From assembly GCA_028290405.1 (NCBI GenBank), contig JAQGJX010000102.1, forward strand, positions 1 through 64,000: a stretch of 64,000 nt of DNA, in the 5' to 3' direction. Under the pieces are notes generated by a model. It was not told the origin of the DNA, made no database searches, and worked only from the letters and a program-made list of their open reading frames with translations. Both the position numbers and the translations under genes were made by a program. This DNA is from Hyphomicrobiales bacterium (lineage in GTDB: Bacteria > Pseudomonadota > Alphaproteobacteria > Rhizobiales > Beijerinckiaceae). How positions within the stretch are numbered: position 1 is the first letter of the stretch; each line of letters opens with the position of its first letter. Below, in pieces: positions 53,112 through 63,862 of this stretch.

Positions 53112-54380
53112 TTGTTACCCACGGCAGTCTTCGGCAACGCCGCACAGGCCCTGCGGATCCCCCTCTTCCGTCGCTACTGGGTCGGGCATCTCCTCGCCAG
53201 CACCGGGCGCTGGATGTATCGCATGTCGATCGGCTGGCTGGCGTGGGAGCTGACAGGCTCCACGGTCTGGCTTGGGCTGATCGCGTTCGCGGATCTCGTG
53301 CCGACCGCCATCGTGACCATTCTGGCGGGCGCCATCGCGGACCGCTTCGGCTGCGTGCGCATCATCCGCATGAGCCTGCTCATGACCACGATTCTCGCGG
53401 CGACGCTGGGCGTGCTGGTGCTGACCGGGTGGATCACCATCGAACTGCTGCTGCTGATCGCGCTGCTCAACGGCTGCGCGGAATCTCTGGGCCAACCCGC
53501 GCGGCTGGCGATCGTCAACGCGCTGGTGGGCAAGCGCGAGCTTCCCTCGGCCATCGCCATCGGGTCGGCGTCGTTCAACGCGTCGCGCATCATCGGGCCC
53601 GCCATCGCCGGGGGGCTCATCGTGTGGACCGGCACAGGCGTGGTGATGCTGCTGTGCGCCGTGTCCTTCCTGGCGTTTTTCCTCGTTATCCGCACCATCC
53701 GCATCAATGACGCGCCCGCCCCATCCAAGGACCAGGCCAGCCTGTTGCGGGAAGTCGCGCTTGGCTTCGTCTACGTGATGGAGCACAAGGGCATCCGCTT
53801 CGTGATGATCCTGCTCACCGCCACGAGCCTGCTCATCCGCCCGGTGATCGAGCTTCTGCCCGGCGTGGTGGAGAAAGTGTTCCACGTCGGCCCCACGGGC
53901 CTGTCGCTCATCCTAGGCTCCATTGGCGCGGGCGCCGTGGTGGCCAGCCTGTGGCTGGCGAGGCGCGGGGAATCGTCAGGCCTCACGCGGCTTCTGGTGC
54001 TCTCCACCCTCGCCACTGGGCTGGCGGTTGCGCTCTCGATGCAGTTCGACCAGATCTGGCTCGCCGCCATCTTCTTCGGCGTGATGGGCGTGTTCATGCT
54101 GTCGGGCAACGTCGCCGCGCAAACGCTGATCCAGAACAACGTCACGCCTGCGCTGCGCGCGCGCGTGATGGGCCTGTTCATTGTCTTCGGCCATGGCCTG
54201 CCCGCCGTCGGGGCGCTGATCCAGGGCTGGCTCGCGACCTATGTGGGGCTTCAGGCCGCCATCGGGGGCGGCGCGTTGCTCATGCTGGGCGTATGGGCGT
54301 GGGCGTTCAGCCTGCGCAAGACCATGGCGCGCGAACTTGAACACGCGAGCCCTGCCCGGCGCGGCGACAAGGGCGGCTGA
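53112..54380 (+). CDS. MFS exporter
   Basis: The 422-residue protein has 12 hydrophobic segments and the motif GAIADRFGCVRIIR between TM2 and TM3. RIPLFRRYWVGHLLASTGRWM resembles the MFS_3 (siderophore/enterobactin exporter-like) subgroup. The track start is TTG 53112; a later start is possible. It precedes the RND efflux pair on the same strand, separated by 104 bp. Substrate unknown. Confidence 0.88.
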   Translation: MLPTAVFGNAAQALRIPLFRRYWVGHLLASTGRWMYRMSIGWLAWELTGSTVWLGLIAFADLVPTAIVTILAGAIADRFGCVRIIRMSLLMTTILAATLGVLVLTGWITIELLLLIALLNGCAESLGQPARLAIVNALVGKRELPSAIAIGSASFNASRIIGPAIAGGLIVWTGTGVVMLLCAVSFLAFFLVIRTIRINDAPAPSKDQASLLREVALGFVYVMEHKGIRFVMILLTATSLLIRPVIELLPGVVEKVFHVGPTGLSLILGSIGAGAVVASLWLARRGESSGLTRLLVLSTLATGLAVALSMQFDQIWLAAIFFGVMGVFMLSGNVAAQTLIQNNVTPALRARVMGLFIVFGHGLPAVGALIQGWLATYVGLQAAIGGGALLMLGVWAWAFSLRKTMARELEHASPARRGDKGG

Positions 54381-54484
54381 GCCAAGGCTTCGCTTTCCCT
54401 TACGGCCCGTCGCTTGTCCCGGTCCATCTCGCCCTTTACTTCTATGCGTTCGGCGCGCTTCACCGGTCGTCAGGCTTATCCATC

Positions 54485-55660
54485 ATGACTCCACGTCCCA
54501 TCGTCATCTCCGCAGGCGTCCTCCTTCTTGCAGGGGGCGGCTACGTGTGGTGGGCCAGAGAGGCGCCGGCCCGTCCGCCCGTTGCGCCTCTCGCGCCGCC
54601 GCCGGCGGAAGTCGGCGTCGTGACCGTCAACGCCGCCGAGGTTCCGCTGCCGGTCACCTACGCGGGCCGTGTGGCGGGCTATCGCGACGTCGAGATCCGT
54701 GCGCAGGTCAGCGGCATTCTGGTCAGCCGCAACTACGAGGACGGCGCCAAGGTCGCACAGGGACAGACGCTGTTCACCATCGACCGGCGCCCGTTCGAGG
54801 TCGCGCGCGACCGGGTGCGGGCGCAACTGGCGCAGGCGCAGGCCGCCGCCAGGCAGGCGGAGGAGAACTTCAAGCGCATCGAGGAATTGTCGCGCCGCCA
54901 AGTGGCGACCGAGCAGGCCATGGACCAGGCCCGAGCGGGGCGCGACCAGTCGCAAGCGGGCGTGCAGCTTGCGCAGGCTGAGCTGAACAACGCGGAGCTG
55001 AACCTCAGCTACACCACCATCAAGGCGCCCACCGCCGGCACCACCGCGCTCCAATCGCCGCAGGTCGGCAGCCTCATCCAGGCGCAGCAGACCCTGATGA
55101 CGACGCTGACGCAGCTTGATCCGGCCTACGTCAACTTCTCCGTCACAGACACCGAGTTCCAGTCGTTCCGGCAAATGAACCAGCAGCGCGAGAAGCCGCT
55201 GAACGAGAGCGACCTGACGGTGGAGTTGCAATACGGCTCGGGCGCGGTCTATCCGCAGCGCGGCAAGGTGCAGGTGTCCGCCAGCTCGGTGGACCTGCGC
55301 ACCGGCACGATCCAGGTGCGGGCCGTGTTCCCCAATCCGAACGCGGACCTCCTGCCCGGCCAGTTCGTGCGCGTGATCGTGCGCGGCATCACGCTGCCGC
55401 ATGCGGTGGTGGTTCCCAAGCAGGCGGTTTCGCAAGGGCCGCAGGGACCGTTCGTCTACGTCGTCGGCGACAAGCAGACGGCGCAGGCGCGGCCCGTGAA
55501 GCTTGGCTCGGAGCTCGCCGGCGGCTGGCTGATCCAGAGCGGCCTGACGGGCGGCGAGCAGATCGTGGTCGACGGACTCATCCGCGTCCGGCCCGGCGCG
55601 GTGGTGCGTCCCGTGAGCATGGAGAGCAAGGGCGCGGACGCGAGCGGAGCGGCGAAATGA
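54485..55660 (+). CDS. RND efflux periplasmic adaptor (membrane fusion protein)
   Basis: The 391-residue protein has an N-terminal membrane anchor without a lipobox ([17 protein letters not shown]), a lipoyl-like hairpin with [22 protein letters not shown], a coiled-coil of about 80 residues, and the barrel with [13 protein letters not shown]. It connects the RND pump to an outer-membrane channel; no TolC-like gene is in the window, so it must be shared. Its stop overlaps the pump start by 4 bp. Confidence 0.93.
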   Translation: MTPRPIVISAGVLLLAGGGYVWWAREAPARPPVAPLAPPPAEVGVVTVNAAEVPLPVTYAGRVAGYRDVEIRAQVSGILVSRNYEDGAKVAQGQTLFTIDRRPFEVARDRVRAQLAQAQAAARQAEENFKRIEELSRRQVATEQAMDQARAGRDQSQAGVQLAQAELNNAELNLSYTTIKAPTAGTTALQSPQVGSLIQAQQTLMTTLTQLDPAYVNFSVTDTEFQSFRQMNQQREKPLNESDLTVELQYGSGAVYPQRGKVQVSASSVDLRTGTIQVRAVFPNPNADLLPGQFVRVIVRGITLPHAVVVPKQAVSQGPQGPFVYVVGDKQTAQARPVKLGSELAGGWLIQSGLTGGEQIVVDGLIRVRPGAVVRPVSMESKGADASGAAK

Positions 55661-58600
55661 TTTCCCGCTTCTTCATAGACCGGCCCGTCTTCGCCTCCGT
55701 CCTATCCATCGTCATCGTGCTGGGCGGCCTGCTCGCCATGCGCGCCCTGCCGGTGTCGCAATATCCGCAGATCGTGCCGCCGGAAGTCGTCATCACGGCG
55801 AACTATCCGGGCGCCAACGCGCAGACCATCGCCGAGACCGTGGCGGCTCCGCTGGAGCAGCAGATCAACGGCGTCGAGAACATGATCTACATGCGCTCGA
55901 CCTCGACGGGCTCGGGCACGCTGAACCTCAGCGTCTCGTTCGCCATCGGCACAAATCCCGACCAGGCGACGATCAACGTCAACAACCGCGTGCAGCGCGC
56001 GCAGGCCCTGCTCCCCGAGGAAGTGCGCCGCCAGGGCGTGACGGTCAACAAGCGGTCTAGCTCCATCCTGCAATTGCTCGCCATGTCGTCGCCCAATGGG
56101 CGCTACGACACGATCTTCATCTCCAATTACGCGCTCATCAACGTCATCGACGAATTGCGGCGCACGCCGGGCGTCGGCGACGCCTCCCTGTTCGGCGCCT
56201 CCGATTACTCGATGCGTCTTTGGCTGAAGCCGGACAAGATGGCGCAGTACAACCTCACGCCAGGCGACGTCGCCGCCGCCGTGCGCGAGCAGAACGCGCA
56301 GTTCGCCGCCGGCCGCTTCGGCGAAGAGCCCATGCGCGAGCCGCAGTCCTTCACCTATTCGGTGACGACGCCCGGCCGCCTCGTCGATCCGCGCGAGTTC
56401 GAGAACATCATCGTGCGCTCGGACGCCAATGGCGGCGCCCTGCGCCTGAAGGACGTGGCGCGCGTGGAGCTTGGCGCGCTGAACTACGGGTTCTCGGCCA
56501 CCTACAACGGCGCGCCCACCGTGCCCATCGGCGTTTATCTCCAGCCCGGCGCCAACGCGCTGCAGGTTGCGGACGCGGTGCGCTCGACCATGGACCGGCT
56601 CTCGCAGCGCTTCCCGGACGGGCTCGCGTACGACATTCCGTTCAACACCACGCGGTTCGTGGAAGTGTCCATCCGCGAGGTCATCAAGACCTTCATCGAG
56701 GCGATCATCCTCGTCATCCTGGTCGTGTTCCTGTTCCTGCAGAATGTGCGCGCGACGTTCATTCCCATCATCGCGGTGCCGATCTCGCTCATCGGCACGT
56801 TCGCCGGCATGTATCTGCTGGGCTTTTCGATCAACCTGCTCACCCTGTTCGGCATGGTGCTGGCCATCGGCATCGTGGTGGACGACGCCATCGTGGTGCT
56901 GGAGAACGTCGAACGCATCATGGCGACGGAGAGGCTGCCGCCCCGCGCGGCCGCCATCAAGGCGATGGAGGAGGTGAGCGGGCCGGTCATCGCCATCGTG
57001 CTGGTGCTGTGCGCGGTGTTCATTCCCGTGTCGTTCCTCGGGGGGCTGGCGGGCGAATTGTACCGGCAGTTCGCCGTCACCATCGCGGTGTCGGTCATCA
57101 TTTCCGGGATCGTCGCGCTGACGCTCACGCCAGCCTTATGCGCGCTGCTCCTCAAGGAGACCCACCGCGAGCCCGCCCTGCCCTTCCGGGTCTTCAACCG
57201 GGGCTTCGCGTGGCTGACGAACCGCTTCGCGGGCGGCGTCGCGTTCCTGCTGCGCAACGCCGCCGTGGGCGTGCTGCTCGTGGCGGCCATGCTGGGCGCG
57301 ACCTACGTCTTGTTCCAGCGGGTGCCGTCCGGCCTCGTGCCGAACGAGGATCAGGGCTACGTGTTCCTCGTCACCGCCCTTCCGCCCGCCGCATCCCTCA
57401 GCCGCACGCGCGCCGTCACCACGCAGGTCACGGAAGGCGCGCGCGCCAACGACGCGGTGCAGAACGTCGTCACGTTCACGGGCTTCGACCTGCTCTCGGC
57501 GGCGCAGAAGACGAGCTCCGGCGTCTCGTTCGTCACGCTGAAGGACTGGGCGGAACGCACGGAGGCGCGGCAGGACGCCCGCAACCTGCCCGCCTCGTTC
57601 GCGGCGCTCAACGCGCGGTTCCGGGACGGCGTGGTGATCGGCTTCAATCCGCCGCCCATCCAGGGCATCAGCACCACGGGCGGATTTGAATTCTTCCTGC
57701 AGGACCGCACGGGCGGCTCGCTCGAAAGCCTGTCGCAAGCCGCCCAGCGGGTCATCGCAGCCGCCGGCCAGCGCCCGGAGGTTCGCGGCGTCTCCACCAC
57801 GTTCAACACCGGCGTGCCGCAATACCGCATCGACGTGGACCGCGAGAAGGCGAAGGCGCTTTCGGTGCCGATCTCGACGATCTTCGACACGATGCAGAGC
57901 ACGTTCGGCAGCCTGTACGTGAACGACTTCACGCTGTTTGGCCGCACCTATCGCGTCAGCCTGTCGTCTGAGGGCGAATTCCGGCAGTCGCCGGACGATC
58001 TGCGCCACGTGTTCGTGCGCTCGGAAGCGGGCAGCATGGTGCCGCTGAACGTGCTCGTCAGCGTGACGCGCATCACGGGCGCGGACGTGGTGGACCGGTT
58101 CAACATCTTCCCCGCGGCGCGCGTGCAGGGCAATCCGGCGCCGGGCTTCTCGTCCGGCCAGGCGATCGCAGCGATGCAGCAGGTGGTGGCGCAGACGCTC
58201 GGGGCCGACTACACGGTCGGCTGGACGGGCTCGGCCTACCAGGAGCTTTCGACCGCCGGCACCGGCAATAAGGGCTTTCTGTTCGGCCTCGTGATGGTGT
58301 TCCTCATCCTGGCGGCGCAATACGAGCGCTGGTCGCTGCCGCTGGCGGTGATCACCGCCGTGCCGTTCGCGGTGTTCGGCGCCATTCTGGCGATCTACCT
58401 GCGCGGCATCGAGAACGACGTCTATTTCCAGATCGGGCTCGTGACGCTGATCGGGCTGGCGGCGAAGAACGCCATTCTGATCGTCGAGTTCGCCTCAGAG
58501 AAGCACCAGCAGGGCGCGAGCGTCTACGAAGCCGCCATGACGGCGGCGCGGCTGCGCTTCCGGCCCATCGTGATGACCTCGCTGGCGTTCATCCTTGGCG

Positions 58601-58794
58601 TCGTGCCGCTGGCGCGCAGCACGGGCGCAGGCTCGGCGAGCCGTCATTCCATCGGCACCGGCGTGATCGGCGGCATGCTGGCGGCGACGTTCATCGCCAT
58701 CTTCTTCATCCCGATGTTCTTCAAGCTCGTGACGCGCGAGCGCAAGGCGAAAGCGCCCGCGCCCGCCGCGCCTGTGGACGCCCCACTACCCTGA
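55657..58794 (+). CDS. RND multidrug efflux permease (HAE1 family)
   Basis: The 1045-residue protein is a full AcrB-type pump: [20 protein letters not shown] at the start, 12 membrane helices in two halves, large periplasmic loops, and TM4 [21 protein letters not shown] with the proton-relay Asp pair. The second-half helix [21 protein letters not shown] is also typical. It expels hydrophobic drugs or solvents using the proton gradient. Its stop codon is directly adjacent to the stop of the convergent amidohydrolase gene, with no gap. Confidence 0.96.
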   Translation: MISRFFIDRPVFASVLSIVIVLGGLLAMRALPVSQYPQIVPPEVVITANYPGANAQTIAETVAAPLEQQINGVENMIYMRSTSTGSGTLNLSVSFAIGTNPDQATINVNNRVQRAQALLPEEVRRQGVTVNKRSSSILQLLAMSSPNGRYDTIFISNYALINVIDELRRTPGVGDASLFGASDYSMRLWLKPDKMAQYNLTPGDVAAAVREQNAQFAAGRFGEEPMREPQSFTYSVTTPGRLVDPREFENIIVRSDANGGALRLKDVARVELGALNYGFSATYNGAPTVPIGVYLQPGANALQVADAVRSTMDRLSQRFPDGLAYDIPFNTTRFVEVSIREVIKTFIEAIILVILVVFLFLQNVRATFIPIIAVPISLIGTFAGMYLLGFSINLLTLFGMVLAIGIVVDDAIVVLENVERIMATERLPPRAAAIKAMEEVSGPVIAIVLVLCAVFIPVSFLGGLAGELYRQFAVTIAVSVIISGIVALTLTPALCALLLKETHREPALPFRVFNRGFAWLTNRFAGGVAFLLRNAAVGVLLVAAMLGATYVLFQRVPSGLVPNEDQGYVFLVTALPPAASLSRTRAVTTQVTEGARANDAVQNVVTFTGFDLLSAAQKTSSGVSFVTLKDWAERTEARQDARNLPASFAALNARFRDGVVIGFNPPPIQGISTTGGFEFFLQDRTGGSLESLSQAAQRVIAAAGQRPEVRGVSTTFNTGVPQYRIDVDREKAKALSVPISTIFDTMQSTFGSLYVNDFTLFGRTYRVSLSSEGEFRQSPDDLRHVFVRSEAGSMVPLNVLVSVTRITGADVVDRFNIFPAARVQGNPAPGFSSGQAIAAMQQVVAQTLGADYTVGWTGSAYQELSTAGTGNKGFLFGLVMVFLILAAQYERWSLPLAVITAVPFAVFGAILAIYLRGIENDVYFQIGLVTLIGLAAKNAILIVEFASEKHQQGASVYEAAMTAARLRFRPIVMTSLAFILGVVPLARSTGAGSASRHSIGTGVIGGMLAATFIAIFFIPMFFKLVTRERKAKAPAPAAPVDAPLP

Positions 58795-59874
58795 TCAGTG
58801 CGCGAGACGCGGAAACAGCCGCATGGCGTTTTCGCGCGCTATCAACGCAATCTCCTTCGCCGAGAAGCCGAACTTCAGCAGGCCGGGCAACGTGGCCTCG
58901 AAGGGAAGGAACGGGTAGTCGCTGCCGAACAGCAGCTTGTCCGCGCCCACCAGGCGCAGGATGGCGCCAAGATTCTCGGGAGCCGTGGAGGTCGCGGTGT
59001 CGAAGTGCAGACGCTGCAATTCCGCCAGCGGCCCGTCCGGCAAGCGCGCCGCCACGGCCTTGTCGAGCGTCGCGAGGCGCACGATGCGCTGCACGATGGG
59101 CGCCGTGGCGCCGCCCGAATGCGAGAAGATGAAATTGATGTCGCGATATTTGGCGAGCGCGCCGGTGAACAGCAGGCTGGTGATGGCCCGCGTGACGTCG
59201 AACATGTATTCGACCACGGGATCGGGCGCCTCGCGGATGAGGCCCGAGCAGCAATCGGCCGCCGTGGGATGAAAGTAGACTGTCGCGCGCCGCCGGTTCA
59301 ACTCCTCGAAAACGGGCGCGAACGCCGCATCGCCCGGCCATTTGTCGCCATAGCTCGTCATCAGGGCGACGCCGTCCGCCTTCAGCACATCGAACGCATA
59401 GGCGATCTCGTTCAGGCTGCCCTCCACGTCCGGCAGCGACAGCGCGGCCATCGACCCGAAGCGGCCGGGATGCTCGCGCCGCAGGCTCGCGGCGTATTCG
59501 TTCGACATGCGCGCCAGCTCGCGCGCCTCCTGCGCGTCGCCGAACCAGGTGCCCGGATTGGACAAGGACACCATGGCGGTGCGCACGCCGAAGCGGTCCA
59601 TCTGCGCGAGAGACGCTTGCGGCGTCCAGTCGAGCACGCTGGCGAAGCTGGGCGCGAACGACAGGATGCGCTCGCGCGCCACCTTGATGTAGGCGGGCGG
59701 CAGGATGTGGTGATGCACATCGATGAGCGCGCCCGCGCTGGCGGGAGCGGCTTGCGCGGCCCGCGCGTCGCTGGCCGCGCCCTGCCCTGAGCCGGCGGCC
59801 TCCGCGGGAGCCGCCATGAAGCCCGGACGCAGGCGGCGGCCGCAGGCGCAATCGCCCATCATGCGCATGTGCAT
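58795..59874 (-). CDS. Amidohydrolase 2 family (ACMSD-like) metal hydrolase or decarboxylase
   Basis: Start placed at ATG 59874 (MHMRMMGDCACGRRLRPGFM), 8 bp after the upstream gene; the track start lies far inside that gene. The barrel shows LIDVHHHILPPAYI (HxH metal site), VYFHPTA, FIFSHSGGA and KLLFGSDYPFLPF (Asp), the signature of the ACMSD/isosaccharopepsin-unrelated PF04909 group. Members decarboxylate or hydrolyse aromatic acids. A ~50-residue low-complexity stretch precedes the barrel. A Bug receptor gene is directly upstream, and the pair repeats just beyond. Confidence 0.87.
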   Translation of the reverse strand: MHMRMMGDCACGRRLRPGFMAAPAEAAGSGQGAASDARAAQAAPASAGALIDVHHHILPPAYIKVARERILSFAPSFASVLDWTPQASLAQMDRFGVRTAMVSLSNPGTWFGDAQEARELARMSNEYAASLRREHPGRFGSMAALSLPDVEGSLNEIAYAFDVLKADGVALMTSYGDKWPGDAAFAPVFEELNRRRATVYFHPTAADCCSGLIREAPDPVVEYMFDVTRAITSLLFTGALAKYRDINFIFSHSGGATAPIVQRIVRLATLDKAVAARLPDGPLAELQRLHFDTATSTAPENLGAILRLVGADKLLFGSDYPFLPFEATLPGLLKFGFSAKEIALIARENAMRLFPRLAH

Positions 59875-59882
59875 CGCGGCGC

Positions 59883-60869
59883 CTATTGCTGCTGTTTGGC
59901 GTTCGGCACGGACTGCCGGATGAGCTCGCCATAGACGTTGACGCCTGTCTCGATCAGGTCCGCGAAGACCTTCGGGGGGCCGCCCATGACGGACAGGCCG
60001 AGTTCCTCCAGACGCGGCTTCAGGTCCGGCGCGTTCAGCGCCTGCTCCATGGCGGCGTTGAGGCGCGCGACGATCGCGGGATCCATGCCGGCGGGCCCAA
60101 GGAAGCCGAACCACGACGAGGGCTTGGCGAACCCGGGCACCAGTTCGCTCATGGACGGGATGTCCGGCTGCTTGGAAAACCGCTGCGGCTCCAGCACCGC
60201 AAGAATGCGCACCTCGCCGGATTCCGCCGCGCCAAGCGCGTTGGAGATGGAGATGAACGTCATCGGCACATGGTTGGCGCGCACGTCGTTCATCGCGGGC
60301 TCCACGCCGCGATAGGGCAGATGGTTGAGCTGCACGCCCGCGGTGCGGTTGAACATCTCGCCCATGAGGTGGAACACGGAACCGACGCCCGACGACGCGT
60401 AGGACAACTGGCCGGGCCGGGCCTTGAGATAGGCGATCAGCTCCGCGACGGTCTTCACTGGCAGCGACGCGTTAATGGCGAGGCACGTCACCGGCTCCAC
60501 GGCGGCGATGATGGGCGTGAAGTCCTTCACCGGGTCGTAGGGCAGGTTTGCCGAGAGATGCGGCGCGGTGGCGTGGGTGCCCGCGGTGCCCGCCAGCAGC
60601 ATGTAGCCGTCCGGCTTGGCGCGCGCGACGGCGGTCGCCGCAATGGCGCCGTTCGCCCCGATGCGGTTCTCGATGACGATGCTCTGCCCCAGCGTCTCGC
60701 TGATCTTGCGCCCCACCTGACGGGCCACGTAATCCAGCGCCGGGCCGGGCGGAAACGGCACCAGAAGCGTGATGGGCCGGTTCGGCCAATCCTGCTGGGC
60801 GGCGGCGGTCGTCGCCCCCAGGCCGCTGGAGGCCAGCATGGCCAGCGTGGTGCGCCGTGTGACGTTCAT
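59883..60869 (-). CDS. Bug-type (TTT family) solute-binding protein
   Basis: The 328-residue protein has a leader MNVTRRTTLAMLASSGLGAT, with a twin arginine suggesting Tat export, and the Bug signature WPNRPITLLVPFPPGPALDYVARQVG. VIENRIGANGAIAATAVARAKPDGYMLL is also diagnostic. It would capture a carboxylate for import; no TctAB permease is in the window. It is co-oriented with the amidohydrolases on either side. Confidence 0.92.
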   Translation of the reverse strand: MNVTRRTTLAMLASSGLGATTAAAQQDWPNRPITLLVPFPPGPALDYVARQVGRKISETLGQSIVIENRIGANGAIAATAVARAKPDGYMLLAGTAGTHATAPHLSANLPYDPVKDFTPIIAAVEPVTCLAINASLPVKTVAELIAYLKARPGQLSYASSGVGSVFHLMGEMFNRTAGVQLNHLPYRGVEPAMNDVRANHVPMTFISISNALGAAESGEVRILAVLEPQRFSKQPDIPSMSELVPGFAKPSSWFGFLGPAGMDPAIVARLNAAMEQALNAPDLKPRLEELGLSVMGGPPKVFADLIETGVNVYGELIRQSVPNAKQQQ

Positions 60870-60908
60870 GTTCGCCTCCCTGATGTTTTATGGATGTTCA
60901 TTGCGTCG

Positions 60909-61955
60909 TCATGCGCGCCGCAGGGCGCGTTCCGCATTGTCGCAGAGTATCGTGTGGCGCGTGGGTTCGTCGAACCCCAGCGCGGCCAGCGACGCGAGCG
61001 GCTGCTCCTCGCCGAACGGATAGTCGGTGCCGAAAACCAGGCGATCGAACCCCACCCGGCGGCCGATGATCTCGAGAACCAGCGGATCGTACACCACCGT
61101 GTCGTAATAGAAGCGCTTCAGGCACTCGCTCGGCAGGCGGCTGATGTTGCGCATGCTGACGGGATGGGCGGCCGCGTTCCGGTCCAGCCGCCCCACATAG
61201 GCGGGCAGATATCCTCCGCCATGGGCGAAGACGATGCGCAGGTCGGGGAAACGCTCCAGCACGCCTTCGTAGATGATCGACGCCATGGCGCGAGTCTCCT
61301 CGATGCCCTGCCCGACGCCGTTCCACAGCGAGAACTCCTGGAAGGCGGGGTCCTTCACGCCGTCAGGATGCACGAACGCCGTCAGCCGGCGCGCCTCGAT
61401 CTCGCGCCAGAGCGGCGCAAAGCGCGCGTCGCCCAGATAGCGTCCGTCCACGCAGGCCGGCAGGTTGACGACGCTGAGGCGCAGCGTCTCGTCGCAGCGC
61501 GCAAGCTCCGCCAGCGCAAGGTCCATGTCCTGCAGGGGCAGCGTGAAGGCGCCCGCGAACCGGTCCGGATATCGCGCAACCCAGTCGGCGATGCGGTCGT
61601 TGGCGGCGCGGTCCAGCTCGGCTGCGAGCGGGCCCTGCGCCCAGAACACGCTCTGCGACACGGTGCTGGTCGAGATCACCCCAAGGTCGATTCCGCGCCG
61701 GTCCATGTCGGCGATCTGGACCTCGGGCAGGACCATCTTCGAGAACATGGCCCAGCGCGGGCCCGCCGGGTCCGGGCGCTCCTCCATGGGGCGCGCGCCG
61801 AACCCGCTGATGACGTTGTGGTTGACGGTGAGCGCGTAGACGTCCGGATGCAGCACGTGCGCGTGAAAGTCGATCACGCGCGGCGTGCGCCCGCCCTGCT
61901 CCATGGTGTCCACCCGCGTCCCTCCCTGGTTCATCCGCTGCGCCGCAGGCGTCAT
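60909..61955 (-). CDS. Amidohydrolase 2 family (ACMSD-like) enzyme
   Basis: The 348-residue protein carries RVIDFHAHVLHPDVY (HxH), FVHPDGV, IVFAHGGGYLPAYVGRLD and DRLVFGTDYPFGEE (Asp), the PF04909 pattern. It is cytoplasmic, with no leader. Its start overlaps the stop of the upstream Bug gene (ATGA). Together with the neighbours it suggests uptake and ring or carboxyl processing of an aromatic acid. It is only distantly related to the enzyme at 58.8 kb. Confidence 0.9.
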   Translation of the reverse strand: MTPAAQRMNQGGTRVDTMEQGGRTPRVIDFHAHVLHPDVYALTVNHNVISGFGARPMEERPDPAGPRWAMFSKMVLPEVQIADMDRRGIDLGVISTSTVSQSVFWAQGPLAAELDRAANDRIADWVARYPDRFAGAFTLPLQDMDLALAELARCDETLRLSVVNLPACVDGRYLGDARFAPLWREIEARRLTAFVHPDGVKDPAFQEFSLWNGVGQGIEETRAMASIIYEGVLERFPDLRIVFAHGGGYLPAYVGRLDRNAAAHPVSMRNISRLPSECLKRFYYDTVVYDPLVLEIIGRRVGFDRLVFGTDYPFGEEQPLASLAALGFDEPTRHTILCDNAERALRRA

Positions 61956-62923
61956 TCCTGCTGGGGGATCTTTGCGTCGCGCACGATCCTGGCGAACATG
62001 GCGATGTCGCTCTTCACCAGCTGCGTGAATTGCTCGGGCGTGCTGCCCACCGGGTCCGCCCCGAAGGACGCGAGGCGCTTGCGCACCTCCGGGTCTTCCA
62101 TCGCCCTGGCGATTTCCTGCTGCACCCGGGTCACGATGTCGGCGGGCGTCTTCGCGGGGAAGAACAGCCCCTGCCAGCTGGCCGACGCGAAGCCCGGCAG
62201 GCCCTGCTCGGCCACGGTGCGCACGTCCGGCATGGCGCCGGAGCGCTGGGCGCTCGTCACCGCGATGGCGCGCATGGCCCCGGCCTCCACCTGCGGGCGC
62301 GCGGTGGCCAGGGGCACGACCGCCATTTCCACGTCGCCCTGCACCAGCGCCTGGTTCAGCGGCGCGTCGCCCCGGAACGGAACCATCTGGATGTCGACGT
62401 TCGCCGCGTGCTTCAGCATCTCCATGGTGAGATGCAACGGGTTGCCGACGCCGGTCGATCCGTAGTTGAGCGCGCCCGGCTTGGCGCGGGCCAGGGCGAG
62501 CAGTTCCGGCAGGTCCCTGGCGGGCACCTTCGGATTCGTCACCAGCAACAGCGAGGACGCGATGACCTGGGTGATGGGCGCAAAGTCCGCCAGCGGGTCG
62601 AACGGCAGCTTCTTGTACAGCGAGGGGCTGATGGCGTGGCCGTTGGTGGTCAGCAGCATCGTGTAGCCGTCTGGGGCCGCTTTCGCGACCGCGTCCGTGG
62701 CGATGTTGCCGCCGGCGCCCGGACGGTTCTCGACAAGCACGGGCTGCTTGAACGCGTCCTGGAGCTTGGCGCCGAAGATGCGCGCGAGCGAGTCCACCGC
62801 GCCGCCGGCCGCGAACGGCACGATGATCCGGATCGGCTTGTCCGGATAGGCCTGCGCGCGGGCGGCGCCGGGAGCGGCCGCCGCCGCGATGGCGCAGGCG
62901 AGCGCCGCAAGAAGCTTCCTCAT
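61952..62923 (-). CDS. Bug-type (TTT family) solute-binding protein
   Basis: The 323-residue protein has a Sec signal (MRKLLAALACAIAAAAAPGA) and the signature YPDKPIRIIVPFAAGGAVDSLAR. VENRPGAGGNIATDAVAKAAPDGYTML and the later LNYGSTGVGNPLHLTMEMLK complete the family pattern. It is the first gene of the amidohydrolase/Bug operon, downstream of iclR (63-bp gap). Confidence 0.93.
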   Translation of the reverse strand: MRKLLAALACAIAAAAAPGAARAQAYPDKPIRIIVPFAAGGAVDSLARIFGAKLQDAFKQPVLVENRPGAGGNIATDAVAKAAPDGYTMLLTTNGHAISPSLYKKLPFDPLADFAPITQVIASSLLLVTNPKVPARDLPELLALARAKPGALNYGSTGVGNPLHLTMEMLKHAANVDIQMVPFRGDAPLNQALVQGDVEMAVVPLATARPQVEAGAMRAIAVTSAQRSGAMPDVRTVAEQGLPGFASASWQGLFFPAKTPADIVTRVQQEIARAMEDPEVRKRLASFGADPVGSTPEQFTQLVKSDIAMFARIVRDAKIPQQE

Positions 62924-62986
62924 CGTTTCCTCCAGTGTGGGCGGGCCTGCGGCCTCGCGATTGCTTCGTGGTCTACGCGCTTCGTC

Positions 62987-63748
62987 CTATCCGCTCCAGC
63001 CCAGACGCCGCGACGTGCGCGCCGCAGTCTCGACAAGGTCCGTCACGATCGCGTTGGGAAAGCGCACCAGCGAGGGCTGGTTCGCCACCAGCGACATCGA
63101 CGCCCGCAACACGCCCTGGGGATCGAACACGGGCGCTGCCACGGCGCGGATGCCGTGGAACACCTGCCCGTCGATCCACGCAAAGCCCCGCTCTCGCACG
63201 CTGGCGCGCTGGGCCTCGATATCGGCGGGCGTCGGCGCCGGGCCTTCCATGCGGGCCAGCTCCGCGCCCAGCACCGGCTCCACGGACGCGCGGTCCTGCC
63301 AGGCCAAAAAGACCTGGCCGGCGGCCGATTCGTACAACGGGAGGATTCCCCCCAGCCGCAGGTTCGACAACAGCGGCGCGGGCCGGTTGTGGATGCGCAC
63401 GATGGTGACGCCGTAATCGCCCCAGATGGACAGATGCCCGTCCACGTTCACCCGGCGCACCAGCTGGCTGAATTCCTCGTCCGCGATGGCGATGAGGTCC
63501 GTCCGGTTCAGCGCCGCCATGCCAAGGCGCAGCGCGAGGGGGCCCAGATCGTAATGGCCGCTGGCGGCGTCCTGCTGCACCACGCCGCCGCGCACAAAGC
63601 TCGTCAGATAGCGATGGGCCATGCTGGGGGACATGTCGGCGGCCGCCGCGAGCCACTTCAGGGGCCGCGCTTCGCGGGCCTCGATCAGCGCCTCCAGCAG
63701 CTTCAATCCGTGCTCGACGGACTGGATTCCCTTCTGCCCCTCCCGCAT
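62987..63748 (-). CDS. IclR-family transcriptional regulator
   Basis: The 253-residue protein has an N-terminal winged helix (IQSVEHGLKLLEALIE, ADMSPSMAHRYLTSFVRGGVV) and a C-terminal effector domain (LPLYESAAGQVFLAW, FHGIRAVAAPVFDPQGVLRASMSLV). IclR proteins usually regulate aromatic or carboxylic acid catabolism. It stands between the Bug/amidohydrolase operon, with which it is co-oriented, and the divergent hydantoinase gene, so it probably controls both. Confidence 0.93.
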   Translation of the reverse strand: MREGQKGIQSVEHGLKLLEALIEAREARPLKWLAAAADMSPSMAHRYLTSFVRGGVVQQDAASGHYDLGPLALRLGMAALNRTDLIAIADEEFSQLVRRVNVDGHLSIWGDYGVTIVRIHNRPAPLLSNLRLGGILPLYESAAGQVFLAWQDRASVEPVLGAELARMEGPAPTPADIEAQRASVRERGFAWIDGQVFHGIRAVAAPVFDPQGVLRASMSLVANQPSLVRFPNAIVTDLVETAARTSRRLGWSG

Positions 63749-63787
63749 CCCTCAGCCATTCCTCCTTGTGCAATTCATTTGCCTAAG

Positions 63788-63806
63788 GTGAACCGGTTTG
63801 CTACCT
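63788..63806. promoter_or_regulatory. Candidate IclR operator
   Basis: In the 114-bp divergent gap the sequence ggtgaaccggtttgctacc has a perfect core aaccggtt with imperfect outer ggt/acc arms. Position and symmetry suit an IclR-type site; no experimental consensus for this protein is known. Confidence 0.35.
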
Positions 63807-63862
63807 CTTTGTCAACCGCGGGCGTGCGGATGCGACAACAAACACCGGGAGCGAGCGCTTTC